This document shows, piece after piece, positions 11,274 through 21,541 of a stretch of 64,000 nucleotides of DNA. Every line of letters starts with the position of its first letter. The first letter of the stretch is position 1. The notes below the pieces were generated by a model, which was not told where the DNA came from, did no database searches, and was given only the letters and a program-made list of their open reading frames with translations. The stretch spans positions 1,902,574 to 1,966,573 of the forward strand of contig OV299793.1 of NCBI GenBank assembly GCA_923184405.1, written 5' to 3'. A program made the position numbers and the translations under genes. The stretch is from Neisseria meningitidis. GTDB lineage: Bacteria > Pseudomonadota > Gammaproteobacteria > Burkholderiales > Neisseriaceae.

Positions 11274-11310
11274 AAAAATGCCGTCTGAAAGGTTTTCAGA
11301 CGGCACTTTT
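11274..11310. terminator. DUS hairpin terminator between avtA and the PHP gene
   Basis: GCCGTCTGAA (11280-11289) and TTCAGACGGC (11295-11304) are flanked by A-rich and T-rich sequence. It lies between convergent genes and can serve both strands. Confidence 0.8.
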
Positions 11311-11318
11311 ATCTGCAT

Positions 11319-12152
11319 TCAATATCGGGAAAAATGCGCCCACTCCGGCCTGCAGTTTTCCGGCAGTTCAGGACACGCGCCGAAGATGCCGCCGCTAAAG
11401 TCGTTTAAACGGTGGAAGTCGCTGCCCGCGCTGGCGAGCATACCGAAGCGTTCTGCCAAAAGCGCGTAGTTGAGGCGGTCGATTGCAGCAGTTGCCGCTG
11501 TGGACTTGATGCCTGCGCCGCCGAGGTTTTTAAATTCATCAAACAGATTGCGCTTGGCGCAGGCGGACAAATCATAACGCATCGGATGGGCGATGACCGC
11601 CAACCCGCCCGCGCCGTTGACAACGGAGACGCAGTCCTCCAGCGTCGCCCATTCGTGGCGGACGGCGCAGGATTTGCCGTCGCCCAAGTATTTGGTGAAC
11701 GCCTGCTGCTTGACTTTGACGTGTCCCACCCGAATGACCAACTCGGCCACGTGTGTGCGGCTGACCATTTCTTTGTCTGCCGCCAGCGCAAACGCGCCGT
11801 CGAATGCACCCGAAATGCCGCCCTTATCCAGATTGACAGCAATGACTTCGCGGCGTTTCAGACGGCCTTGCCACACTTGCGTAAACTGGTTTTGCAGGTA
11901 TTCGACTCGTTCGGCAAAGTCTAAGCCGACAACGTGTATGATGCGTCCGCGCCAAGTTACGGAGATTTCCACGCAGTTAATCAGGCGCAAATCGAGCCTG
12001 TCGGCTTAGGCACGCGCTTCGGCGATGCCGACGGTGTAGTCGTGCTCGGTCAACGCCAGCAGCGTGCAGCCGTTTTGATGCGCGAGGCGGACGACTTCGG
12101 CGGGGGAAAGCATACCGTCAGAAACGGTGGAATGGCAGTGCAGGTCTATCAT
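11319..12152 (-). CDS. PHP-domain phosphoesterase (YciV/TrpH-like), one nonsense codon
   Basis: The protein opens with MIDLHCHSTVSDGML, the first metal-binding motif of the PHP family, followed by LALTEHDYTVG, where the family usually has TDHD. Further family motifs are RLINCVEISVTW, VVGLDF, GGLAVIAHPMRYDLS and SAGSDFHRLND. Members hydrolyse phosphodiesters or act as 5'-3' exonucleases (RNase AM in enterobacteria). The exact substrate here is unknown. The frame is uniform from 12152, but a TAA (12006-12008) replaces an expected GAA codon about 48 residues in. The remainder to 11319 stays open. One substitution therefore makes the only lesion. Confidence 0.8.
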
Positions 12153-12274
12153 GGGGCGTTATGTGCGTGGTAAATGGTGGGCAGGGTGTTTCAATATCGT
12201 CGGGCTGTGCGGCGGCGGTGATTTCAAAAAACAGGTGTATGGCAAATGCAAAGGAAAAGCCGCTATGCCGTCAT

Positions 12275-12376
12275 TCCAGCGCAGGCGGGAATCCGGACTT
12301 TGATTTATTGGAAATGTTTAAGGTTAACCGCTATTTCAAACTTCCGGATTCCTGCTTTCGAGGAATGGCGATATGA
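12275..12376. repeat. dRS3 repeat pair
   Basis: CATTCCAGCGCAGGCGGGAAT (about 12276-12296) and an inverted CCGGATTCCTGCTTTCGAGGAATGGCG unit (about 12345-12371) flank a 50-bp spacer. This is one intergenic mosaic unit. Confidence 0.65.
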
Positions 12377-12425
12377 CCGTTTTCACTTTTAATCTACTAT
12401 AAAAGACTGTCTGAAAACGTGGTTT

Positions 12426-12557
12426 TATAGTGAATTAAATTTAAACAGGTACAGCGTTGGCTCAAAGCAAGCAAAATCAAAGATGCTGAAGCACCAAGTA
12501 AATACTTTGTACTGTCTGCGGCTCGCCGCCTTGTCCTGATTTTGTTAATTCACTATA
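12426..12557. repeat. Correia element, 132 bp
   Basis: TATAGTGAATTAAATTTAAA at the left end and TTAATTCACTATA at the right end are matching inverted termini with TA at the outer edges. Internal sequence includes GATGCTGAAGCACCAAGT and TGTCTGCGGCTCGCCGCC, as in the other copies. It sits downstream of the small gene at 12574-12778 on the minus strand. Confidence 0.88.
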
Positions 12558-12573
12558 TCAAGCCGAACCGTTT

Positions 12574-12778
12574 TCAGACGGCATCGTCCGACCAACCCGC
12601 TTCTTTCAATTTCCGCCGTTGCGCGTCGAAGCGGGCCTTATCCGCCCAATAAATCGTCTGAATACACGCCTCGCCGCAGTCGCTGCCGCAGCATTCCCAC
12701 GACTCGGGTCAGGACGGGTTCGTCTAAAAGCAGCTCGCCCAAAAGGGCTTCGGCTTTATGCTTCAGGGTCATATCCAT
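12574..12778 (-). CDS. Small conserved hypothetical protein, one frameshift
   Basis: I do not recognise this protein. It begins MDMTLKHKAEALLGELLLDEP or six bases later at MTLKHK. It continues TRVVGMLRQRLRRG, and after a one-base change near 12660 resumes as IQTIYWADKARFDAQRRKL and AGWSDDAV with the stop inside a DUS. The product is about 65 residues, charged and helical, with no membrane segment. Its start overlaps the 3' end of the S4-domain gene, suggesting co-transcription. Real coding is supported by neisserial codon use and by the overlap, not by a family match. Confidence 0.5.
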
Positions 12779-12989
12779 CGGCGATTTCCAAGCGCGCACC
12801 GTCAAACTCGATGACTTCGCCGCCGCGTATTTTGGCGGTTTTACGGGTTTCGGTTTCGCCGTTGCGCGACACCAACCCTGCGGCAATCAACGCCTTCGCC
12901 TGTCCGCCGCTTTCGGCAAGTCCGGCCAATTTCAAGAGGTCGCACAGGGCGATGTATTCGTTGTCTTCGAGATAGACGGTGGCTTCCAT
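12756..12989 (-). CDS. S4-domain RNA-binding protein (YbcJ-like)
   Basis: A 77-residue protein starting METATVYL-like (MEATVYLEDNEYIAL) with the S4 core LCDLLKLAGLAESGGQAKALIAAGLVSRNG, followed by TAKIRGGEVIEF. This is the compact alpha-L RNA-binding fold of YbcJ/YaaA-type proteins. S4 domains bind structured RNA, and small single-domain members are often linked to ribosomes or RNA modification. The gene is intact. The long upstream extension of the open frame to 13208 runs through a DUS and intergenic sequence, so I chose the ATG at 12989, which follows an AAGGGAAC stretch. It precedes and overlaps the small gene at 12574-12778. Confidence 0.8.
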   Translation of the reverse strand: MEATVYLEDNEYIALCDLLKLAGLAESGGQAKALIAAGLVSRNGETETRKTAKIRGGEVIEFDGARLEIADGYDPEA

Positions 12990-13089
12990 AATGTTCCCTT
13001 GCAGAAAGAGGCCGTTATTGTAGCACCTGCCGCCGCCGTACCCAAAATTACTCCAAAACAGGCAGCACATCCAGCCCCGCCTGTTCCGT

Positions 13090-13260
13090 AAAATGCCGTC
13101 TGAAACCCCATATGCCGTCATCCGATCAAAGAAATCCTGCCCAACAGCAGGCTGCAAATCCTGTTCCCCGACGAATCCGCATTGACGCTGATGCACATCC
13201 TCAAACACGAACTGCCCGATACACTGGTCATCGGCATCACATCAAAACGAAATCAAAAAC
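13090..13260 (+). other. Possible gene fragment upstream of dnaE
   Basis: After a DUS at about 13090, one frame without a start codon encodes PIKEILPNSRLQILFPDESA, TLMHILKHELPDTLVIGITS and a stop near 13265. The composition is protein-like and hydrophobic/charged in alternation, but I recognise no family. It may be a small gene whose start was lost to an indel. The following 13265-13520 is AT-rich and shows no gene. It has a GCCTCC-containing weak hairpin around 13370-13395 (AGGAAGCCTCC and GGAGGCATTTTT) that looks like a terminator. Confidence 0.3.
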
Positions 13261-13365
13261 CTGTTTGAACGTAAAATTAATTTAACTGCTTGCCATCCGT
13301 CCGAATAAGGTATATAGTTATTTATAACTAGTTTGATAGTTCTTTATATCTATCAATACTACTTA

Positions 13366-13399
13366 GGAAGCCTCCACCACACGGTAGGAGGCATTTTTG
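13366..13399 (+). terminator. Hairpin with T-run, CCTCC/GGAGG stem
   Basis: AAGCCTCCACCACACGGTAGGAGGCATTTTTG forms a stem of GCCTCC with GGAGGC followed by five Ts. It fits an intrinsic terminator upstream of dnaE. Confidence 0.6.
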
Positions 13400-13523
13400 C
13401 CGTCGTAAAAGCTCAAAAACATTTGTAGGTCATGCCGTTAGAATCCGAAACAGCATTACCTACACCGCCATCTAAAGACAACCATGCTACAATACGCCTT
13501 TTATTGTTCACGCCGATTTTGCC

Positions 13524-16500
13524 ATGACCGAGCTGACTTACATCCCCTTGCGCCAGAATACCGAGTTCTCAATTACGGACGGTATGGTCCTGATTAAAAA
13601 ACTGGTTGACAAAGCGCAGGAATACGGTATGCCTGCTTTGGGCATCAGCGATTTGATGAACAAATTCGGCGTGGTGAAATTCTATAAAGCCTGCCGCGGC
13701 GCAAGGATTAAGCCCATCGGCGCGGCGGACGTGTGAATAGGCAATCGAATGCGCCCGACAAGCCGTTTCGCGCCATGCTGATTATCCGCAACGATGCGGA
13801 ACACATCTACGCCCAAGCGAGCTTCTGACGGCGGCTTATGTCGGCAAAGACCGCAATATCCATCATGCGGAACTCAATCCCGAATGGCTGGAAAACGGCG
13901 ACAACAACGGCTTGATTTGTTTGAGCGGCGCACATTACGGCGAAGTGGGCGTGAATCTGTTGAACGGCAATGAAGACGCGGCGCGTGCGGCGGCGTTGAA
14001 ATATGCGGCATGGTTTCCCGATGCGTTTTATTTAGAGCTGCAACGCCTGCCCGAACGCCCCGAATGGGGCTTGCGTTTCCGGCAGCGTGAAGCTGGCGGA
14101 GGAACTGGGTTTGCCGGTGGTGACGACCCACCCGACGCAGTTTATGAGCAGCGATGATTTCAACGCGCACGAGGCACGGGTGTGTATTGCGGGCAGCTGG
14201 GTGCTGACGGACAAAAAACGTCCGCGCGATTTCACACCGGGCCAGATTTTCATTCCGACGGAAACGATGCTGGAGCGTTTCGACGATTTGCCCCAGGCCT
14301 TGGAAGAACACGGTAGAAATTGCCAAACGCTGCAATCTGCACATCACATTGGGCAAAAACTTCCTGCCCTTTTCCCCACGCCCGACGGTTTATCGCGCGA
14401 TGACTATCTCATCAAACTCTCAAACAAGGGCTTGCAGGAACGCATGGTTCAGCTTTATCCCGACGAGGCGGAGCGTGCGGCAAAAATGCCGGAATATCAG
14501 GAACGTTTGGATTTTGAGCTGAACATCATCATCCGGATGAAATTCCCCGGCTATTTCCTTATCGTACAAGACTTTATCAACTGGGCGAAAACGCACGGCT
14601 GTCCGGTCGGGCCGGGACGCGGTTCGGGCGCGGGTTCGCTGGTGGCGTATTCGCTGAAAATTACCGACCTCGACCCGCTGAAATACGCGCTGCTGTTTGA
14701 ACGTTTCTTAAACCCCGAACGCGTCTCCATGCCCGACTTCGACGTTGACTTCTGTCAGGCAAACCGCGGCCGCGTGATCGAATATGTGCGCGATAAATAC
14801 GGCGCTCAGGCGGTCAGCCAGATTGTTACCTTCGGCACGATGTCGTCCAAAGCGGTCATCCGCGACGTGGGGCGCGTGTTGGAGCTACCGTTTATGCTGT
14901 GCGACAAACTGTCAAGCTGATTCCGTTGGAAGCCAACAAACCTCAGGGTTTGGACGACGCGATGAAGGCGGAGCCGCAGATTCAGGAATTAATCGAAGCG
15001 GAAGAAGCGGACGAACTGATTACGCTGGCGAAAAAGCTGGAAGACCTGACGCGCGGCTAGGTATGCACGCAGGCGGCGTATTGATTGCGCCGGGCAAGAT
15101 TTCCGATTACAGCCCCGTGTATCAGGCAGACGAATCCGCCTCGCCAGTATCGATGTACGACAAAAGCGACGTGGAAGACGTGGGCTTGGTGAAATTCGAC
15201 ATTTTGGGTCTGCGAAACCTGACCATTATCGAAATGGCGCAGAACAACATCAAAAACACCACCAACGATATTGTCGATGTCGGCAAGATTCCGCTTGACG
15301 ACCAAGCCGCCTACCAAATCTTCCGCGATACGAACACCACCGCCGACTTCCAGTTCGAGTCGACAGGCATGAAAAAAATGCTGAAAACAGCGCACCACGA
15401 CCAAGTTTGAAGAACTCATCGCCTTCGTATCGCTCTACCGACCCGGCTCGATGGACAACATCCCCGACTTCGTCGCGCGCATGAAAGGTCAAGAATTCCA
15501 ATACATCCACCCGCTGCTCGACAGCATCCTCGCGCCGACCTACGGCATTATGGTGTATCAGGAACAAGTGATGCAGGCGGCGCAGATTATCGGCGGCTAC
15601 TCGCTCGGCGGCGCGGAACTGCTGCATCGCGCCATGGGTTAGAAAAAGCCCGAAGAAATGGTGAAACACCGAGAAATCTTCGCAGAAGGTGCGGCAAAAC
15701 AAGGCATTTCGCGCGCAAAATCCGACGAAATATTCAACTATACGGAAAAATTCGCAAACTACGGCTTCAACAAATCCCACGCCGCCGCATACGCCCTGAT
15801 TTCCTACTACAACGAATGGCTCAAGGCCCACTACCCCGCAGAATTTATAGCGGCGACCATCTCGTCAGAATTAGACAACACCGACAAGCTCACAGCATTT
15901 CTAAGAAGACTGCTTCGTTAAGCAGCATCGAGTTCACGCCGCCCGATATCAACGAATAAGAATACCGCTTAAAGCCGTATCCGGACATAAAAATCCGCTA
16001 AGCGATCGGCGCGATTCAAGTCACAGGACGAAGCCGCTGTCGAATCCATTACTGCCTCTCGGCACTGCAGCGACAAGTTTACAGAACTCTTGGACAGATG
16101 CGAGCACGTCGGCAAAGATACACATGAACCGCCGAACCATCGAAGAAACTGATAACGCGATGATGTATTCAACAGTATAGAACCCAGACAGAGAAATGCT
16201 CTTGGTGAAAAGTCTGAACTAGCAATGGATAACTTGCCGACCAAAAAGCAGCCAACGAAAATCAGAGAGAGGCTGTTCAGACATGCATGTGAAGACGCCA
16301 TCGAATAGGAAATGAACATCGACATGCCAATATGGAGCAAATAGGATTCACTCAGCCGAAGAAAAAACCGTCATCGAGCTTTCATTTGTCCAGACACCGG
16401 TTCGGCAAATATGCCCAAGAAATCCGCCAAATCGCCACTAGAAAATTATGACAGTCTAAAACCGCAAGACAGCGTGCGCCTCGCCCGATTCGTTACAACA

Positions 16501-16975
16501 TTAAGAAACATCGATTGGCAAGAGCTACAAATCGAATTAGTTAGCATTGAAGATTTGAGTAGGACAGATTGAAATCAAAGTCGAAGCTTTTACGTTCAAA
16601 ATCTATGCCAACTGCTTCAAAGCAGACCAAGTACAGATTATTGAATAAAATGTAACCGGAGAAAACTAAGGCGTCAACGACTGGATACATATTGAAACAA
16701 AACAAGTCATAACCCTGCAAAAGGAACGCAAAAAATAAGCCGGCAGACTCAGCCTGGCCCTCGCCACGTATACGACATCGGCAGACTGATACGACTGATA
16801 ATCATACAAACAATTGCTCGACGCGCTGCGCATCCCGGTGCAACTGTCATATGCCAACGAAAAAGCGTCAGGCAGGCTACAAGTGCCGACTAAAGGGACG
16901 ATTAGACCGGGCTCAACATTGCTCATTGAACTGCGAACATTGCTCGGCAGATAGTCGATCCACGACAACTGGTGA
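13524..16975 (+). CDS. dnaE: DNA polymerase III alpha subunit DnaE, multiply disrupted
   Basis: DnaE is the replicative polymerase. The reconstructed length, about 1,150 codons, equals the family norm. The PHP domain is at the N-terminus ([34 protein letters not shown]). The polymerase core has [24 protein letters not shown] and [10 protein letters not shown], with the catalytic aspartates in [39 protein letters not shown] (15745-15810), and late LSGHRFG- and OB-like pieces follow. TAG replaces TTG at 15058-15060 and AAG at 15640-15642, and TAA falls at 15919-15921. One-base losses occur near 13735, 13825, 14080, 14915 and 15405. After 15,960 substitutions become dense, yet [18 protein letters not shown] and [14 protein letters not shown] are still legible. 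A cell cannot lack this gene, so the damage is probably not biological. Confidence 0.85.
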
Positions 16976-16999
16976 CGAAAAAGTATAAATGCACGTCTG

Positions 17000-17235
17000 G
17001 CAGATCCCAAAAACAGAAGTCATTCGTACTTGTATTCGAATGATTGAATAAAAGTAACTGCACAAGAAAAACGTAATTTCTGATCATTAGACAGTCTAAA
17101 TAGAGCAACGCGGGACGATAGAAATCCGTGGCATGACACAGACAGCACCAAAGGGAAAAACAGCATTTCCAAAGAATCGGTATCAAAACCGCCAATGCAC
17201 TCCAAAAATACCAAATCGACAAACCGGGCAAATAA
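17000..17235 (+). other. Decayed stretch ending in a peptidoglycan-binding-like tail
   Basis: Between the dnaE end and a DUS at 17247 only one coherent peptide appears: RIGIKTANALQKYQIDKPGK followed by TAA at 17233-17235. The ANALQKYQ pattern resembles repeats of peptidoglycan-binding (PG_binding_1) domains, but the fragment is too short for a call. The preceding 200 bp contains stops in all three plus frames. Confidence 0.25.
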
Positions 17236-17289
17236 AGCAGACCGTGCCGTCTGAAAAAAAGACAACCCGTCCGATAAATTAAACTAGCG

Positions 17290-18120
17290 CGGTTTCAAAT
17301 GGCCAAAAGCAGGGATTAGGACACAAAAATAAAATGAGAAGCGCAGCAATAAACCATAGGCAGCTAAAGGGCGCACTATCCGATTGTAAAACAAAAAAGC
17401 ATAGAACAAAGGCAAAAGACAGTATAACAGCGCCAAAAGAATCTTCGACGCAAACGATAACGCCACAACCAATCGAGTAAATGCCAAAAAAACCGGCCAG
17501 TTCGGACAAACCGTTCAACACCGCAGAAACAGGACGCTAGTCAACAACGCGCGACCATGTGTATACACCCAAACGTCCCCAGAGAGCGATGCCTAAAGAA
17601 AGAAGAAGAATACAATATCGCCGACGATAAAATACCACTGAAGAACCTCGACGCAAACAAAAATAGTCGCTGAGACAATTTGAGGACGCACGAGATAAAT
17701 TAACCACTCGCGCCGCCTGCTAATGACTCAACCTCGCCCAGCCAAAGGAGCCGAAGTCGGGCTTGAACCAACCAAAGAACAACAGAGAAAATAGTGCGGT
17801 TGACAGAATAAAAAACCCAGCCTCAAAAACACACCGGAGATCATTAAAGGTGAAAAGGCAAGAAATGTGCCAACAGGCAGTGACACTCTGAAGCCCCAAC
17901 ACCCCAGCGAATGCACGGAGCAGATGATGATTAATGGCAACAGTGAGTCCACTGTCGACATTTAGATTGAAGCAGTAGCAGCGTGTAGTCGGAAAAAGAT
18001 CATGCCAAATCGTCACATAACGACAACCAATGGCTGCGAGATACCGCCTCTTCAGCGCAGGAGCGCATTACTAATAAAAGAACCAACAATGGGAAACAGA
18101 CAGTCTGGAGAGCGCTAATC
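17290..18120 (-). pseudogene. Decayed multi-pass membrane protein, family not recognised
   Basis: On the minus strand, several consecutive frames are rich in hydrophobic residues. They include the stretch around 17870-17900 that reads LSTALFSLLFFGWFKPDFGSF, and VVALSFASKILLALLYCLL, FYAFLFYNRIVRPLAAYGLL and FYFCVLIPAFGHLKPR ending at about 17284. The plus strand offers nothing comparable. The likely order is N-terminus near 18110 and C-terminus near 17284, about 270 residues with six or more membrane segments. A DUS lies just after the end, at 17247-17256, as usual. I cannot name the family. Stops and frame changes every 150-250 bp match the damage in the dnaE 3' part. Confidence 0.4.
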
Positions 18121-18505
18121 CGCATAACGTCACCCAATGACGGCCACTCCCAGTTTTTGCCGCACAAACGAAGATCTGGAAACCGTTCAGTGCCGTACTA
18201 CGATGACATGCTGCCGGCTGAAATCCGATAGATTAGCCTCGGGCAGGTCGAATTGACATCGATTTCAAAGATCTTGGGGCAGAATAGAAGATTACAATGA
18301 GTCAGTCGGAATGGGATACATGATAATCGACTCAAGGGTCAGACTGGCGGCAAGCGGTAAAACCAGAATTAGCAGAAGCGGTCCGCCTCCCGCTTCGGCC
18401 TATCTTTCACTGCGCAGTGCCATACTCCAGTTAGTGAGAGCATAGGGTAATGCAGCGAAGCTTGCTGTAGTTTGATGATGCTGCGGCTGCCGTTTAAGAC
18501 AGCAT
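18120..18505. other. Gap with no supportable gene
   Basis: About 390 bp between the decayed membrane gene and the 3' end of the TonB receptor. No frame longer than about 40 codons, repeat, DUS pair or hairpin stands out. Base composition resembles the damaged regions nearby. Confidence 0.5.
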
Positions 18506-18510
18506 ATTGG

Positions 18511-20639
18511 TCATGAAAAACTGTAACGCAGGTTTGCCGTCAGGATGCGCTACGAACCGGGAATGTTAAAGGTGTTCGCGCCGCCGACGCAGGGCCTAGT
18601 AATGGCGGTTGAAGATGTTGTCGGCGTTGATTTGCAACAACACCACGGGCGTGTAGCGGTATGCCGCCATCGCATCGAACCTGGCATAACCGCCTGCATG
18701 CATCCCTGCAGATGCAGTAATACCGCTCATCGCGTTCACGCCGCCCGCCGATGGTCAGCTCAGGCGTAACCCGGTAAGCAGTCCACAGGTTTGCGCTGTG
18801 TTTGGGCATCAATAGGAAGATGCCGTCATCGCGCAAAGTGAAGGCGGTTTTGATTTGGCTTTGCAGATAGCTGTAACCTGCATGGATTTGCCAGTTCGGT
18901 AAGTCATCGCGCCGATGATTTCGGTCACAACACCTTCCATAAAGCCTTTGCCCAATGCGGCGTAACAAGGCAGTTTGTTGTTCGAGTTCAGCGGTGCTGC
19001 GGCGTTATTATCTTTCATGCGGTAGAACGAAACGCAGGCATTGGGGCGGTCGTGCATGCAGCTACCTTTGTAACCGATTCCAAACTGGCTGCCATCGCGC
19101 GGTTTGAGCAGCTTACCGTCAATACCGAGGTTGGAATACAGTGTGTAGACTTGGGACACGGACGCGTACAGGCTGTTGTTACCGACCAAGTCGTAAACCG
19201 CGCCTGCGCAAATAGTAAACTTGGTTTTCCTGGCTTTATGCAGGGTTTCGACGTCTCCCAACTCGATTTTATAGTGTCCCAAACGTCCGCCGCCAATAAG
19301 CGACAGCCCGTCGGCAGGATGGAAGACGGAATTGCCGTAAATGCCGAATTCAGTCGAGGTTTTCGGCAGCGACGGTATGACTGTAACCGCGCACGCCTGC
19401 GCGCGCGTTCACAACAATAAAGTCATACGGATATGCGCGGAATCCATTTAAAGCCAGGCCGCCGCGTGCATAAAGTAGTACGGCCTTGTTCGTTGGTGCT
19501 GCGGAAGCGGTTGTAATCGGCGCCGATGACAAATTCGTTGGCCATATTGCCCAAGCGCAAAAGGACTGCTGTAGCTGGCGTCAAACGCAAAGGCTTTTTG
19601 TTTGATGTCTGTACCCAAACCCACTACGTCGGCTTTGTCGTCGCAGTATTGCTGAGTTTCCTGCCCGCAAACGTATAATTGGAATAGACTTAACGATCGG
19701 AATAGCGCATACCGACTTTGCCATAGCCGCCGCTGCCGAAGTAATGTTTCAAATCGGCAAACACGTCGTGGCTGTTCATTTTAAATTTGTTCCAATCCGC
19801 GCCGACAAATACGTGTTGCGGCAGGGACGGTAATTTGTTATTGGCATCGGCTGGCAAGCCGTTGTACAGCGCGAGGTGGCGTTGCTGGTAAAGATAGCCC
19901 GCGCCCAAAACCGTATCGGGGTTGATGTCCCAATCCGCCGCCGCGTAGAAGGTTTCGCGCCGGTTGTTTTTCTCGGCGGGACGCGGAGACGCGCCGACGG
20001 TCTGCGCCATCACGCGGCCGCGCACGCTGCCGTCTGAATTGAGGCTGCCCGATACGTCCGCCTCGGCTTATATTGTTTGTGCGTACCGAACCCTGCCGCA
20101 GCATGACCTTGGAACGCTTTGGCCGGGCGTTTGCACACCAGGTTCACGATGCCGCCCATCTCGCCGCTGCTGTCGAACAAGCCGCTCGGCCCGCGCATCA
20201 CTTCCAACGGTCGAAGGCAAACAGATTGGGCAGCGTGCCGTTGATACTCTGCATCTGCGCGGGCAGGCCGTCGATGTTGTATTCGCTGTATTCGTAACCG
20301 CGCGCGTAAACCGAAGAGCGTCCGTCGTCGTTGCTCAACACGCGCAGGCCGGGCGTTTTGCGTGCCAACTGGTCAAACGTATCAACATTGCGGTCTTTGA
20401 CCTGTTGATTGGTGATGATGCTGACAGATTGCGGAATTTCGCGCAAAGAAGCGGGGATTTTGTGCCGACGGTGGCGGCAAACGAGCTGTAATCGCCGTTT
20501 TCTCGGTGGCAATCGCGTTGTACGAACGCTGACCCTTAATATGGACGGTTTCCAAATCCGCCGTTTGTGCGGCAAAAACCGAAGACGAAAGTGCTGCCAA
20601 AACCGTGGCGGCGGTCATATTGATGCGGAAAACTGACAT
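18511..20639 (-). pseudogene. TonB-dependent siderophore receptor, frame-disrupted
   Basis: An outer-membrane receptor that would import an iron chelate using TonB energy. It has a signal peptide (MSVFRINMTAATVLAALSSS then VFAAQ) and a TonB-box-like DLETVHIKG. The plug domain carries IPASLREIPQSVSIIT, DTFDQLARKTPGLRV and ARGYEYSEYNIDGLPAQ, and a conserved MRGPSGLFDSSGEMGGIVNLV. Beta-barrel pieces include LGAGYLYQQRHLALYNGLP and VFVGADWNKFKMNSHDVFADL, and the C-terminal TANLRYSFS (stop 18511-18513) ends in aromatic-X-aromatic fashion. At least eight frame changes interrupt the barrel, most between 18,550 and 19,680. The plug features resemble ferric-siderophore (hydroxamate) receptors; the substrate is unknown. 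A Fur-like site precedes the gene. Confidence 0.75.
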
Positions 20640-20655
20640 AAACTGTCCCATTCAC

Positions 20656-20676
20656 ATAAATGATAATGGTTCTATT
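20656..20676. promoter_or_regulatory. Putative Fur box upstream of the TonB receptor
   Basis: ATAAATGATAATGGTTCTATT lies 17 bp upstream of the receptor start and contains the GATAATG half-site typical of Fur operators. Iron repression is expected for this receptor class; the site itself is an inference from similarity. Confidence 0.55.
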
Positions 20677-20798
20677 TTAATAAAGCACAACGCGGCTTGT
20701 TCGGAAAAACATATCGCGCAGCCGACAAATTTTGTCGAAAATGCGACACGTCTGCGTTTTCCGCATAAAATCTGAATTTTCACCGTAAACAACCTGCC

Positions 20799-21455
20799 AT
20801 GACCACGCCCAAACTCATCATCTTCGACTGGGACGGCACGCTTGCCGATACGACCCAACCATCATCGACACCATGCGCCGCAGCTTCGCCGAATGCGGTT
20901 TTCCGCCGCCCGAAGCGGAACGCGTCCGCAGCCTGATTGGCTACAGCCTGCCCGAAATCATCCGCGACCTGCTCGAAATGCCGTCTGAAACCGCCGTTGC
21001 CGACATCGCGCGCACTTATTCCGCGCATTACCTCAATCCCAACAACCGCAATATGACGCTCTTTCCCGATGCCCTGCCCTGTCTGGACAAGCTCAAAGCA
21101 CAAGGCTTCCGGCTTGCCGTCGCCACGGGCAAAGGGCGGGCGGGTTTGGACAACGCCATCAGCCAAACCGCCACCGGCGGCTATTGGCTCGCCACCGCCT
21201 GCGCGGGGAATATCCTCCAAACCCTCGCCCGAAATGGTATTCGGAATCTGCGGCGAACTGAGGTTCGACCCGAAAGAGGCATTGGTCGTCGGCGATACGG
21301 CGCATGACCTGCATATGGCGGCAAACGCAGGCGCGGCGGCAGTCGGCGTGGCCATTGACGCACATTCGCGCGAACAGCTCCTTAGCGCACCGCATCTCGC
21401 CGTATTGGACGGTTTGTCCGAACTGCCCGGTTTTCTTGCACGACATTACGCCTGA
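20799..21455 (+). CDS. HAD-family phosphatase (phosphoglycolate phosphatase-like)
   Basis: The protein starts [18 protein letters not shown], holding the HAD nucleophile in DWDGT. It has [22 protein letters not shown] (second motif, Thr/Ser and Lys) and [22 protein letters not shown] (third and fourth motifs), with a helical cap between residues 20 and 85. This is the Gph/PGP subgroup, removing phosphate from 2-phosphoglycolate or related small substrates; the exact substrate cannot be read from sequence. Frames shift once near 20855 (a base missing after ADTT) and twice near 21205-21235. The gene diverges from the TonB receptor and is followed by a DUS hairpin. Confidence 0.8.
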
Positions 21456-21483
21456 TTGGTTTCCGCATCCGGCACGCGGCAAA

Positions 21484-21515
21484 AATGCCGTCTGAAGCCT
21501 GTTCAGACGGCATTT
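21484..21515. terminator. DUS hairpin between convergent HAD gene and ispH
   Basis: GCCGTCTGAA (21487-21496) and TTCAGACGGC (21502-21511) form the stem, with AAAAAT before and ATTTGTG after. The placement between convergent genes suits a bidirectional terminator. Confidence 0.8.
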
Positions 21516-21541
21516 GTGTTGCCCAAACATTCAACGCTTGC

